A DNA stretch of 13,760 bases, taken from Nitriliruptoraceae bacterium (GTDB taxonomy: Bacteria > Actinomycetota > Nitriliruptoria > Nitriliruptorales > Nitriliruptoraceae). This document shows, piece by piece, positions 1-7,685 of the stretch. A program made the translations under genes and the position numbers. Positions within the stretch are counted from its first letter, which is position 1; each line of letters begins with the position of its first letter. The notes below the pieces were generated by a model. It worked only from the letters and a program-made list of their open reading frames with translations, was not told where the DNA came from and ran no database searches. Location of the stretch: positions 1 through 13,760 of the forward strand of contig SKII01000051.1 of NCBI GenBank assembly GCA_007116505.1, written 5' to 3'.

Positions 1-35
1 CCACCGCCACTGCTCCCGCGACCGAGGCCGACGAC

Positions 36-1328
<1,293 letters not shown>

Positions 1329-1330
1329 CT

Positions 1331-1378
1331 CCGGGACCCGACGCGGGACCTGCCCGGACGGCCGAGGACCGGGGCCGT
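1331..1378 (+). terminator. Possible GC-rich terminator after citrate synthase
   Basis: Just after the citrate synthase stop lie nested inverted repeats: CCGGG (1331-1335) with CCCGG (1353-1357), CCCG/CGGG (1337-1347), then a separate stem ACGGCC/GGCCGT (1358-1363 and 1373-1378) with a 9-nt loop. No T-run follows, so this is not a textbook intrinsic terminator. U-tract-poor hairpins are common after genes in high-GC actinobacteria. It sits immediately before a -10-like box for the next gene. Confidence 0.35.
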
Positions 1379-1386
1379 GGCGGCGC

Positions 1387-1392
1387 TAGCCT
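1387..1392 (+). promoter_or_regulatory. Candidate -10 element for the lytic transglycosylase gene
   Basis: TAGCCT at 1387-1392 fits the TAnnnT consensus of actinobacterial housekeeping promoters and is one of only two such boxes in this gap; the other is TACCGT at 1409-1414. No clear TTGAC-type -35 is seen. If used, it would give a leader of roughly 60 nt before ATG 1461. It argues against translation starting at GTG 1377, which lies upstream of the box. Confidence 0.35.
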
Positions 1393-1460
1393 CCCGGAAG
1401 CCGACGCGTACCGTCCGGACGTCGGCAGCCACCCCTGCGAACCTGCCCCGCGTCGAGGAC

Positions 1461-2729
1461 ATGTCCGACATGCGCCAGCGCCACCGCCCTGCCGTCACCC
1501 TCGCGGCAGCGTTCGGCATGCTCGTCGTCGCCGTCGTCCCTGAGGCGCGCGCCGATCTCGGGCAGACCCAGCAGGAGCTCGAGGAGGTCACGCAGGACTT
1601 CGCGGCGATCGTGCGCGAGCTCGACGCCATCGCGGACGACATCGAGGCCATCGACCGCCGGCTGGGGAGCGCGAACGCGGAGCTGCGCCGCATCCGGAGC
1701 GAGCTCGCGCAGGCCGAGACCGGTATCGCCGCTGCAGAGGCCGCCGAGGGCGTCGCCATCGCGCGCATCGAGGACGCTGAGGCGCGTCTCACCGAGATCC
1801 GTGCCGAGATCGACACGACGCGCGGCCGCCTGCGGGACCGGCTGGTCCAGACCTTCAAGCACGGCCGGACGACCTCGGTCGACATCATCATGCGCGGCAC
1901 CGTCGGCGCGCTCGACCTGCACGAGATGGCGCTGACGCTCAACACCATCGGACGCATCACCGAGGACGACCGCGGGCTCGTCGACGCGATGCAGCGCCTC
2001 GCGGACGAGCAGGAGGACGTCATCGTCGACCAGACCCAGGCGCGCGTCGCCGCGGTCGAGGCGCGCGACCTGGCCATCCGGCAGCGCGACCGCGTCGTGC
2101 AGCTCGAGGCGGAGCAGCGCAGCGTCGTCGCCGAGATCAACCGCGACCGTGCACGCCGTCAGGCCGTGTTCGACGACCTCGAGGCGGACAAGGAGCGTCT
2201 CGCCGGGCTCGTTCGCGCGCTCGAGGAGGAGATCAAGCGCCTCCAGCGCGCCGACATCGACGTCATCATGCCCATCGGCGGGGAGTTCGTCGGGGTCCCC
2301 GAATGGTCGGCGAGGCTGCCGGCCAGCGGTCGGCCCTACTCGGCGCTGATCGCCTCAGCATCCGCCGCGCAGGGCATCGACGGGCGGCTGCTCGCCGCGC
2401 TCGTGTGGAGCGAGAGCTCGTTCCGTCCGAGCGCCGTGTCGCGCGTCGGCGCGGCGGGGCTCTCCCAGCTGATGCCCGCGACCGCCAGGGAGCTCGGACT
2501 GCGTGTCGACGGGTCGGTGGACGAGCGCTTCGACCCCGAGCGGAACCTCAACGCCGGTGCGCGCTACCTGCGCCAGCAGATCGTGCGGTTCGGGTCGGTC
2601 GAGCTCGGCCTCGCGGCGTACAACGCGGGACCGGGCAACGTCTCCCGCTACGGGGGCATCCCACCGTTCGCCGAGACCCAGTTCTACGTCTACATCGTGA
2701 TGCGCCGCTACGCGCAGATCGTCGGCTGA
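1461..2729 (+). CDS. Secreted coiled-coil lytic transglycosylase (SLT domain)
   Basis: Probable peptidoglycan lytic transglycosylase acting outside the membrane. From ATG 1461 the protein has 422 residues: a signal peptide (basic MRQRHR, hydrophobic 11-26, likely cleavage after EARA at 28-31), a long coiled coil (about 32-265, rich in E/A/R/L heptads, with a break around 131-165), and a C-terminal SLT/Slt70-type domain (about 291-422). The catalytic Glu is Glu318 in VWSESSF. GLSQLMPAT (333-341) and AYNAGPGNV (386-394) are the other family motifs. The coiled coil, with its RLVQTFKHGR...DIIMRG segment, resembles the N-terminal half of PcsB/EnvC/RipC-type proteins that FtsEX activates; that likeness is by eye. 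The frame extends to GTG 1377, but those residues have no secretion-signal logic. GAGG at 1455-1458 is too close to ATG 1461 and suits ATG 1470 (11-nt spacer) better, so the real start may be nine bases later. No lipobox is seen. Confidence 0.9.
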   Translation: MSDMRQRHRPAVTLAAAFGMLVVAVVPEARADLGQTQQELEEVTQDFAAIVRELDAIADDIEAIDRRLGSANAELRRIRSELAQAETGIAAAEAAEGVAIARIEDAEARLTEIRAEIDTTRGRLRDRLVQTFKHGRTTSVDIIMRGTVGALDLHEMALTLNTIGRITEDDRGLVDAMQRLADEQEDVIVDQTQARVAAVEARDLAIRQRDRVVQLEAEQRSVVAEINRDRARRQAVFDDLEADKERLAGLVRALEEEIKRLQRADIDVIMPIGGEFVGVPEWSARLPASGRPYSALIASASAAQGIDGRLLAALVWSESSFRPSAVSRVGAAGLSQLMPATARELGLRVDGSVDERFDPERNLNAGARYLRQQIVRFGSVELGLAAYNAGPGNVSRYGGIPPFAETQFYVYIVMRRYAQIVG

Positions 2730-2760
2730 GCCAGCACGGCCGGCACCGCGAGCCCCCCGG

Positions 2761-3210
2761 CTAGAAGACCAGCGGGAGCCGGGGCCGACGGTCGGCCACC
2801 CCGACCACGGCGCCCTCGAGCCGCCCGTCCCTCGCCTCCGTCTCGAGGCGCGCGGCGAGCGACGCAGGCTCGTCGAGCGACTCGACGTCGAGCCCACCCG
2901 ACACGACGAGCATCGTCCCCTTCAGCTGGACCGCACGTTCGAGCCACTCCCCTGCGACACCTCCCCGATCGAGACGGAGCAGGTCCGTCTCCCGCTCGTC
3001 GACGAGGCGGACGTCCGGCCCCTCGAGCAGCAGCCCCACGGCCGCCCCACGGGGCAGCTCCACCCCCACGAACCCGTCGAGCCGGCGCAGACCCGCGTCG
3101 CGGAGCGCGTCGCGGACGGCCGTCCCCTCCGGGGTCGTGGGGAGATCGACGACGAGCAGGGGCATGCCTCCGGCGACCAGCGTGCGCACACCTGCAGCCG
3201 TCCGGGGCAT
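2761..3210 (-). CDS. Hypothetical protein, 149 residues
   Basis: I do not recognise this protein. It is acidic, rich in L/V/G/D/R, has no signal peptide, membrane segment or cysteine motif, and so is probably cytoplasmic. It alternates short hydrophobic strands and helices: MPLLVVDLP (16-24), AVGLLLEG (57-64), GTMLVVSGG (98-106) and GAVVGVAD (133-140) look like beta strands of a small alpha/beta fold. Three ATG codons stand in a row (3216, 3213, 3210). A GGGAGGG Shine-Dalgarno sequence abuts the first, so only the third (3210) has good spacing (about 7 nt), and I chose it. The frame stays open upstream to 3405, but that part overlaps the divergent exonuclease gene and reads as low-complexity proline, so I reject it. 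It ends in TAG 32 bp from the convergent transglycosylase gene. Codon bias supports a real gene. Confidence 0.72.
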   Translation of the reverse strand: MPRTAAGVRTLVAGGMPLLVVDLPTTPEGTAVRDALRDAGLRRLDGFVGVELPRGAAVGLLLEGPDVRLVDERETDLLRLDRGGVAGEWLERAVQLKGTMLVVSGGLDVESLDEPASLAARLETEARDGRLEGAVVGVADRRPRLPLVF

Positions 3211-3228
3211 CATCATCCCTCCCTCGCA

Positions 3229-3242
3229 ACCCTCGTGAGGGT
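3229..3242. promoter_or_regulatory. Perfect palindrome, candidate operator
   Basis: ACCCTC-GT-GAGGGT is a 6+6 inverted repeat with a 2-nt centre. It lies between the divergent hypothetical gene (start 3210) and exonuclease gene (start 3290). Its right arm overlaps a minus-strand TACCCT (3243 down to 3238), a TAnnnT box placed about 20-30 nt upstream of ATG 3210. A dimeric regulator bound here would block that promoter. It could also form a small hairpin in the leader; no regulator is identifiable. Confidence 0.4.
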
Positions 3243-3261
3243 ACGGCGCGACGCACCGGCG

Positions 3262-3267
3262 TAGGCT
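3262..3267 (+). promoter_or_regulatory. Candidate -10 element for the exonuclease gene
   Basis: TAGGCT fits TAnnnT and would start transcription near 3274, giving a leader of about 16 nt that still contains the complete GGAGGT ribosome-binding site (3278-3283, 6 nt before GTG 3290). It is embedded in the 8-mer GCGTAGGC (3259-3266), which recurs in the two other divergent intergenic regions. No -35 match is evident. Confidence 0.45.
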
Positions 3268-3289
3268 CCCTGACGGCGGAGGTGGTGGC

Positions 3290-4234
3290 GTGCGGCAGCT
3301 GATCGCGGTCGACGGGTCGTCCATCGCCCACCGCGCCTGGCACTCCACACGCGGCGAGGACGACGCGGCGCGGGAGGGTGTCGTGACCGCGGCCTTCGCC
3401 TCCATGCTGGCCGGCGCCTGGTCGTACGGGCCCTACGCGAGCCTCGTGGTGGCGTTCGACCATCCGGTGAACCACCGGCGTCGCGACTTCCCCGAGTACA
3501 AGGCGCAGCGGTCCGCCTCGCCCGAGGGGCTGCACGAGGCGCTCGACGCGACGGCGGCGCACCTCGCCGCCGCCGGCATCGCGGTGCGCCGTCAGGAGGG
3601 TGTCGAGGCCGACGACCTGCTCGCCGCGACGAGCGACGCGGCCCGGGCGCGGTCGGTGACGTGTGACCTCCTGTCCTCCGACCGCGACCTGCTGGCCCTC
3701 GTCGGTGGCGTGGTCCGGCTCCTGCGCCCGCGGCAGCGCTTCAGCGACATCGCCGTCGAGGACGAGGAGGCCGTGCGCAGCACCTACGGGGTCGACCCCG
3801 AGCGCTACGTCGACCTCGCCGCCCTGCGCGGGGACACGTCGGACGGGCTGTCGGGAGCCCCTGGCATCGGTCCGGCGAGGGCGGCCCGGCTCGTCCGGGA
3901 CCACGGCAGCGTCGCCGCGATCTACCGGGCCCTCCCCGACCTCCCCCCGGCGATCGCCAGGAGCCTGCGGGACGGTCGGGAGGACGTGGAGCGCAACCTG
4001 CTGCTCATGAGCCCACTCCCCCACCTCGGCGTCGACCTCGACGACGTGCTCGGGCGAGGCGAACGGCTGGGCGCGCTCGCGGACCTCCTCGACGACCTCG
4101 GCTTCCCCGGGGCAGCACGGCGGGTCCGCCGCGCCCTCGAGCAGGAGGGCGGAGGAGGGCCGGGACTGCGGCCGTCCATGCCGCCGATGCCGCCGATGCC
4201 ACCGCCGCCGTCCGACGAGGACGCCCCGACCTGA
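3290..4234 (+). CDS. 5'-3' exonuclease (Pol I N-terminal-like, PIN + H3TH)
   Basis: Stand-alone homologue of the 5'-nuclease domain of DNA polymerase I, expected to remove RNA primers or 5' flaps with two bound metals. Visible in the 314 residues: the metal-site Asp8 in AVDGSS, Asp57 in AFDHP, the arch region with RRRDFPEYKAQR (63-74), EADD at 106-109, SSDRD at 129-133, then GDTSD (181-185) leading into the helix-hairpin-helix PGIGPARAARL (191-201) that grips duplex DNA. The usual GDTSDNIPG is GDTSDGLSG here. There is no polymerase domain, as in other actinobacterial free-standing 5' exonucleases. The start GTG 3290 is fixed by a perfect GGAGGT six nt upstream. The C-terminus ends in a low-complexity tail of MPP units (297-307). 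It faces the FNR gene tail to tail with 10 bp between stops. Confidence 0.92.
   Translation: MRQLIAVDGSSIAHRAWHSTRGEDDAAREGVVTAAFASMLAGAWSYGPYASLVVAFDHPVNHRRRDFPEYKAQRSASPEGLHEALDATAAHLAAAGIAVRRQEGVEADDLLAATSDAARARSVTCDLLSSDRDLLALVGGVVRLLRPRQRFSDIAVEDEEAVRSTYGVDPERYVDLAALRGDTSDGLSGAPGIGPARAARLVRDHGSVAAIYRALPDLPPAIARSLRDGREDVERNLLLMSPLPHLGVDLDDVLGRGERLGALADLLDDLGFPGAARRVRRALEQEGGGGPGLRPSMPPMPPMPPPPSDEDAPT
4178..4210 (+). repeat. 9-bp coding tandem repeat (Met-Pro-Pro units)
   Basis: ATGCCGCCG occurs twice (4178-4186, 4187-4195), followed by ATGCCACCG (4196-4204) and CCGCCG. It encodes the MPPMPPMPPPP tail of the exonuclease, lies outside the nuclease fold, and is likely to vary in copy number between strains. 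Confidence 0.7.
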
Positions 4235-4244
4235 GCGGTCGACG

Positions 4245-5258
4245 TCAGGCGTCGGACGAGTGGCCCGACATCAGGCGCGCCGACGGGTCGAGCCACACGG
4301 CCGCGTTGTTCACCGCGGTCGCAGCCTCCCCGAACCCGGTCGCGATCAGCGGGACCTTCCCGGGGTAGTCGACCACGTCACCCGCCGCGTAGACGCCCGG
4401 CATGGACGTCGCGCAGCGGCTGTCGACGTGGATGCGCCGCCCATCGTGCTCGATGTCCCAGCTTCGCAGCGGCCCGAGGTCCGCGGTGAAGCCGAGCGCG
4501 GCGATCACCGTGTCGACGTCGAGGACGGACTCGGCATCGCTGCGGTTGTCGAACACCACGGCACGTTCCAGCCGGTCCGAGCCCTCGAGCCGTCGGACCT
4601 CGTGGTGGACGCGCACGTCCACGCTCGACGTGCGCAGCCGCTGCAGCGAGCCCTCATGGGCGCGGAAGCCCTCCCGTCGGTGGACGAGCGTGACGCTCGA
4701 CGCGAGATCCTCGAGCGCCAGCGCCCAGTCGACGGCGCTGTCACCGCCGCCGACGATGAGGACACGCTGGCCGGCGAGCGGACCGAGCTCGCGCACGAAG
4801 TAGCGCAGCCCCCGCCCCTCCCAGCCGTCGGACCCGGGCAGCGGCCGCGGGGAGAAGGTTCCGATGCCGCCCGCGATCAGGACCGCGCCGGCATCGACGG
4901 TCACGCCACGGTCGGTGGTGACCTCGAGCCGCGAACGTTCGTCGTCGGGGTCGGTTCGCACCAGCCGCTCGGCCCGGTGGCCGAGCAGGTACGTCGGGTC
5001 GTAGGCGGCGGCCTGCGCGACGCAGCCGGCGACGAGGTCACGCCCGAGCACCGCCGGGAACCCCGCGACGTCGAGGATCGGCTTCTCCGGGTACAGGGCG
5101 GTGACCTGCCCGCCGGGCTCCTCGAGGGAGTCGACGATGACCGTGGAGAGCCCGCGGAAGCCGGCGTAGTAGGCCCCGTAGAGGCCGGTCGGCCCGGCAC
5201 CGATGATCAGGAGGTCACACGTCAGGACGTCGCCGTCCCGGGACGCGGCTCCGCTCAT
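4245..5258 (-). CDS. Ferredoxin-NADP+ reductase, thioredoxin-reductase-like type
   Basis: FAD- and NADPH-binding oxidoreductase of 337 residues, best matched to the TrxR-like ferredoxin/flavodoxin-NADP+ reductases (YumC type). FAD site: [16 protein letters not shown] (18-33). NADPH site: [11 protein letters not shown] (169-179) followed by the HRR of the HRRxxFRAH phosphate-binding loop (193-201). Second FAD site: [19 protein letters not shown] (290-308), where AAGD...[20 protein letters not shown] is the subfamily hallmark. The CxxC redox pair of true thioredoxin reductases is absent from the NADPH domain; the only cysteines are single ones (14, 79, 282), so thioredoxin reduction is unlikely. 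ATG 5258 overlaps the TGA of the upstream sigma gene in ATGA, with no strong ribosome-binding site of its own, which implies translational coupling. No ferredoxin gene lies in the window to name its partner. Confidence 0.9.
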   Translation of the reverse strand: MSGAASRDGDVLTCDLLIIGAGPTGLYGAYYAGFRGLSTVIVDSLEEPGGQVTALYPEKPILDVAGFPAVLGRDLVAGCVAQAAAYDPTYLLGHRAERLVRTDPDDERSRLEVTTDRGVTVDAGAVLIAGGIGTFSPRPLPGSDGWEGRGLRYFVRELGPLAGQRVLIVGGGDSAVDWALALEDLASSVTLVHRREGFRAHEGSLQRLRTSSVDVRVHHEVRRLEGSDRLERAVVFDNRSDAESVLDVDTVIAALGFTADLGPLRSWDIEHDGRRIHVDSRCATSMPGVYAAGDVVDYPGKVPLIATGFGEAATAVNNAAVWLDPSARLMSGHSSDA

Positions 5259-6400
5259 CCGGCGGCGTCGACGGAGTCGAGCAGCCCGTGCAGCTGGAAG
5301 CCGCGCGACGGGTGACGGAGCTTCGTGAGGGTCTTCTTCTCGATCTGGCGGATGCGCTCCCGAGTGAGGCCGAACTGCTCGCCGATGTCCTCGAGCGTGT
5401 GCTCCTCACCGTCGACGAGCCCGTAGCGCAGCATGAGGACCTCACGCTCACGGATGCTCAGAGCACCGAGGGCGCGCTCCACCTCGACGCGCGACAGCAT
5501 CGCCGTGGCGGAGTCCTCCGGGCTGATCGCGGCCTCGTCGGCGACGAGCTCCCCCATGGTCGCGTCACCGTCCTCGCCGATCGGCTTGTCGAGGCTCGCG
5601 ACGTCCTGGGCGGCGACCTTCACCTCGCGCAGCCGCTCGAGGGGGAGCTCGAGCTCGGCCGCGACCTCGTGCTCCGTGGGCTCGCGACCGAGCTGCTGGA
5701 GCAGCGCGAACTCCGCGTAGCGGACCTTGCCCATCAGCTCGTGCACGTGGACGGGGAGGCGCACCGTGCGGCCGGTGTTGGCGAGTCCTCGCTGCAGCGC
5801 CTGGCGGATCCACCATGTCGCGTACGTCGAGAACTTGTAGCCCTTCGTGTGGTCGAACTTCTCGACGCCACGGATCAGGCCGAGGTTGCCCTCCTGGATG
5901 AGCGAGAGCAGGTCGACCCCGCGGCCGCGGAACTTCCGGGCGACGGACACGACGAGGCGCAGGTTCGCGCGGACCATGTGGTCCTTCGCGGCCTCGCCCT
6001 GGCGGCTGATGCGCTGCAGAGCGACGCGCTGCTGGCGGGGCATGTCGGGGTTCTGCGCGAGCAGCTGCGCGGCCTCGAGCCCGGCCTGGTAGCGCTTGGC
6101 GAGGTCGACCTCCTGCTCCGCGGTGAGCAGCTCGGTGCGGCCGATCTCGTTGAGGTACTGACGCACCGAGTCGGCGCTCGCCGAGAGCGGCGTCGCGTCG
6201 GGCCGCTCGATGTCCTCGACGAGGTCGTCGATGACCTCGATGCCGCGGTCACGCGCGATCTGCGAGGTGTCCTCGACCCACATCTCCGGATGGACGAGCG
6301 GGTCATGCAGCTCGTGGAGCTCGGACAGCAGCACGTAGCCGCGTGCCGCGGCTCGCTCGAACAGCTCGGTGAGATCGCTGGTCGGGATGACGTCGCTCAC
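5255..6400 (-). CDS. Sigma-70 factor 1 (RpoD/SigA-like, with region 1.1)
   Basis: RNA polymerase sigma factor of 381 residues. Region 1.1-like winged helix at about 10-60 ([17 protein letters not shown] ... RGIEVIDDL), region 1.2 at 76-107 ([17 protein letters not shown]), region 2 at 138-212 with [12 protein letters not shown] and the -10-binding [13 protein letters not shown] (188-200), region 3 at 213-290 including the [13 protein letters not shown] finger, and region 4 at 303-366 with [21 protein letters not shown]. The -35 contact residues in TRERIR are kept. The residue equivalent to E. coli Thr440, which helps read the first -10 base, is Gln203. Region 1.1 is normally limited to primary sigma factors, so this may be the housekeeping sigma or a close duplicate of it. 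GTG 6400 is the only reasonable start; its ribosome-binding site is weak. It is translationally coupled to the FNR gene downstream. It is about 80% identical to sigma 2 across the 50-residue block around region 2.3-3.0. Confidence 0.93.
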   Translation of the reverse strand: MSDVIPTSDLTELFERAAARGYVLLSELHELHDPLVHPEMWVEDTSQIARDRGIEVIDDLVEDIERPDATPLSASADSVRQYLNEIGRTELLTAEQEVDLAKRYQAGLEAAQLLAQNPDMPRQQRVALQRISRQGEAAKDHMVRANLRLVVSVARKFRGRGVDLLSLIQEGNLGLIRGVEKFDHTKGYKFSTYATWWIRQALQRGLANTGRTVRLPVHVHELMGKVRYAEFALLQQLGREPTEHEVAAELELPLERLREVKVAAQDVASLDKPIGEDGDATMGELVADEAAISPEDSATAMLSRVEVERALGALSIREREVLMLRYGLVDGEEHTLEDIGEQFGLTRERIRQIEKKTLTKLRHPSRGFQLHGLLDSVDAAG

Positions 6401-6430
6401 GCCGCTCGTCCCACCCTCTCCGGAGACGGT

Positions 6431-6447
6431 CCGCGCACTCCGCGCGG
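6431..6447 (-). promoter_or_regulatory. Leader hairpin upstream of sigma factor 1
   Basis: CCGCGC (6431-6436) and GCGCGG (6442-6447) form a perfect 6-bp stem with a 5-nt loop in the predicted 5' leader of sigma 1. Its right arm shares 6444-6447 with another stem, GCGGCC/GGCCGC (6444-6449 and 6457-6462), so the two cannot form together in a read-through RNA. No T-run follows either. Confidence 0.3.
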
Positions 6448-6462
6448 CCTCGCAGGGGCCGC

Positions 6463-6468
6463 AGCATA
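6463..6468 (-). promoter_or_regulatory. Candidate -10 element for sigma 1-FNR
   Basis: On the minus strand 6468-6463 reads TATGCT, the best -10 match in the 103-bp gap between the YibE/F and sigma 1 genes. It predicts a start near 6456 and a leader of about 55 nt. No TTGAC-like -35 is seen. An inverted repeat GCGGCC/GGCCGC (6444-6462) abuts it and spans the predicted start point, as an operator would. Confidence 0.45.
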
Positions 6469-6503
6469 CGGCGGTCCGGGAGCGCCTGCGCCCACGCGCC
6501 GGG

Positions 6504-7685
6504 TCAGCCGTGGGCGTGCCCGTGCCCGGCCCCCGAGGGCTCGGTGCCGACGACCGACGCGGCCGCGATGACCGTCGTCAGCGGGACCGCGGCGAGCAGC
6601 CCGAGCGAGCCGACCATGGTCTTGACGAGCTCGACGGCGACCAGCTCGGTGTTGACGAGCTCCCGGATCGGAAGGCCGCTCGTGGAGAACAGGACGAGCA
6701 GCCCGAGCGACGCCCCCGCGTAGGCGAGGAAGAGGGTGTTGACGACGGACGCGATGTGGTCCCTGCCCACACGCATGCCCCGAGCGACGAGCTGACCGAA
6801 CGTCTGGCTCGGGTCGGCGTCGTGGACGGTGAACACCGTCGACGCCTGGCTGACCGTCACATCGTCGAGCACGCCGAGCGCCGCGACGATCAGGCCCGCG
6901 AGCACGATGCCGCGCAGGTCGAGCTCCCCGAGGGCGAAGCGTGCGAAGACGGCGTCCTCCGAGGCGAACCCGGTGATGCGAGCCGCATCGATCGTGACGA
7001 GCGCGATGACGACGGTGACGACGAGCGCGCCGATCGTGCCGACCGCGGCCGCCGTCGTCATCGCGTTCAGCCCGTGACTGAGGTAGAGCGTGAGGAGCAC
7101 GATCGCCGTCCCGCCGACGAGTGCGACGACGGGAGGGCTCGACCCGGCCAGGATCGCAGGGAGCATGAAGCCGACGACGACCCACAGCGACAGCGCGAGG
7201 CCGACCAGCGCACGCAGCCCACGCCATCTCCCGACCGCGAGCACACCCCCGACGAACACGAGCGCGATCCAGCCGAGCGCGCCGAGGCGGCGGATGTCCG
7301 TCACGAACCAGGTGCGCGGCTGACCGGGGATGTCGGTGGGCAGCAGCTCGACGATGTCCCCGACGCGGAACTGCGGGTAGCCCTCCGCAGGGAGGTCGAG
7401 CGCGATGACGCGACCCGCGGACTCACCCTCGATGATCTCGACGTCGAGCAGGATGAGCCCACCGCCGTCGAGCGGTGACAGCGCGGACCGGTCCGGGTCC
7501 CCGTCCACCGTCTCCACGGCGAGGACGCGCCCCCCGATGAGCCTCGGCTGCTCGGGACCGTCCGGAACGGAGGTCCCGGGCCACAGGAGCACGATGCCGA
7601 TGAGCGCGAGCGCGCCGGCGACCGCGACGACGGCGATCAGCGCGCGCTGCAGCACGGATCCGCCGGGCGCGACCTCAGGCCGCAC
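6504..7685 (-). CDS. YibE/F-like multipass membrane protein
   Basis: Membrane protein of 393 residues in the YibE/F family, whose molecular function is not settled; a transport role is only a family-level suspicion. One N-terminal anchor (about 13-35) is followed by an extracytoplasmic beta-rich region (about 45-130) and seven further hydrophobic helices (about 135-152, 158-180, 184-203, 211-232, 256-275, 312-334, 357-380). The family motifs are plain: [16 protein letters not shown] (202-217) and [12 protein letters not shown] (271-282), plus the charged [16 protein letters not shown] segment (341-356). The tail GHGHAHG is a short His-rich end that might bind a metal. GTG 7685 overlaps the sigma 2 stop codon by 11 bp, suggesting co-translation. 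GTG 7655 is an alternative start that would drop ten residues and still keep the anchor. Confidence 0.9.
   Translation of the reverse strand: MRPEVAPGGSVLQRALIAVVAVAGALALIGIVLLWPGTSVPDGPEQPRLIGGRVLAVETVDGDPDRSALSPLDGGGLILLDVEIIEGESAGRVIALDLPAEGYPQFRVGDIVELLPTDIPGQPRTWFVTDIRRLGALGWIALVFVGGVLAVGRWRGLRALVGLALSLWVVVGFMLPAILAGSSPPVVALVGGTAIVLLTLYLSHGLNAMTTAAAVGTIGALVVTVVIALVTIDAARITGFASEDAVFARFALGELDLRGIVLAGLIVAALGVLDDVTVSQASTVFTVHDADPSQTFGQLVARGMRVGRDHIASVVNTLFLAYAGASLGLLVLFSTSGLPIRELVNTELVAVELVKTMVGSLGLLAAVPLTTVIAAASVVGTEPSGAGHGHAHG

Noticed and set aside
1377..1460. Upstream GTG start for the lytic transglycosylase
   Set aside because: It would bury the signal peptide 28 residues inside the protein and lies upstream of a candidate -10 box.
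2761..3210. Cas2-like reading of the hypothetical protein (strand followed by D and a helix at its start)
   Set aside because: The likeness is limited to a generic beta-alpha pattern, and there are no CRISPR repeats or cas genes nearby.
2708..4024. Long minus-strand frame opposite the exonuclease
   Set aside because: It has arginine/glycine-rich composition and no motifs, whereas the plus strand carries the full set of nuclease metal-site residues.
4240..4254. Hairpin CGACG/CGTCG between the convergent exonuclease and FNR genes as a shared terminator
   Set aside because: The stem is only 5 bp, overlaps the FNR coding end, and has no T-run; chance is likely in this composition.
4245..5258. 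Thioredoxin reductase
   Set aside because: The overall fold fits, but the CxxC pair is absent and the C-terminal motif is that of TrxR-like ferredoxin-NADP reductases.
5288..6571. Long plus-strand frame opposite sigma 1
   Set aside because: It is a shadow frame; the minus strand encodes all sigma-70 regions in order.
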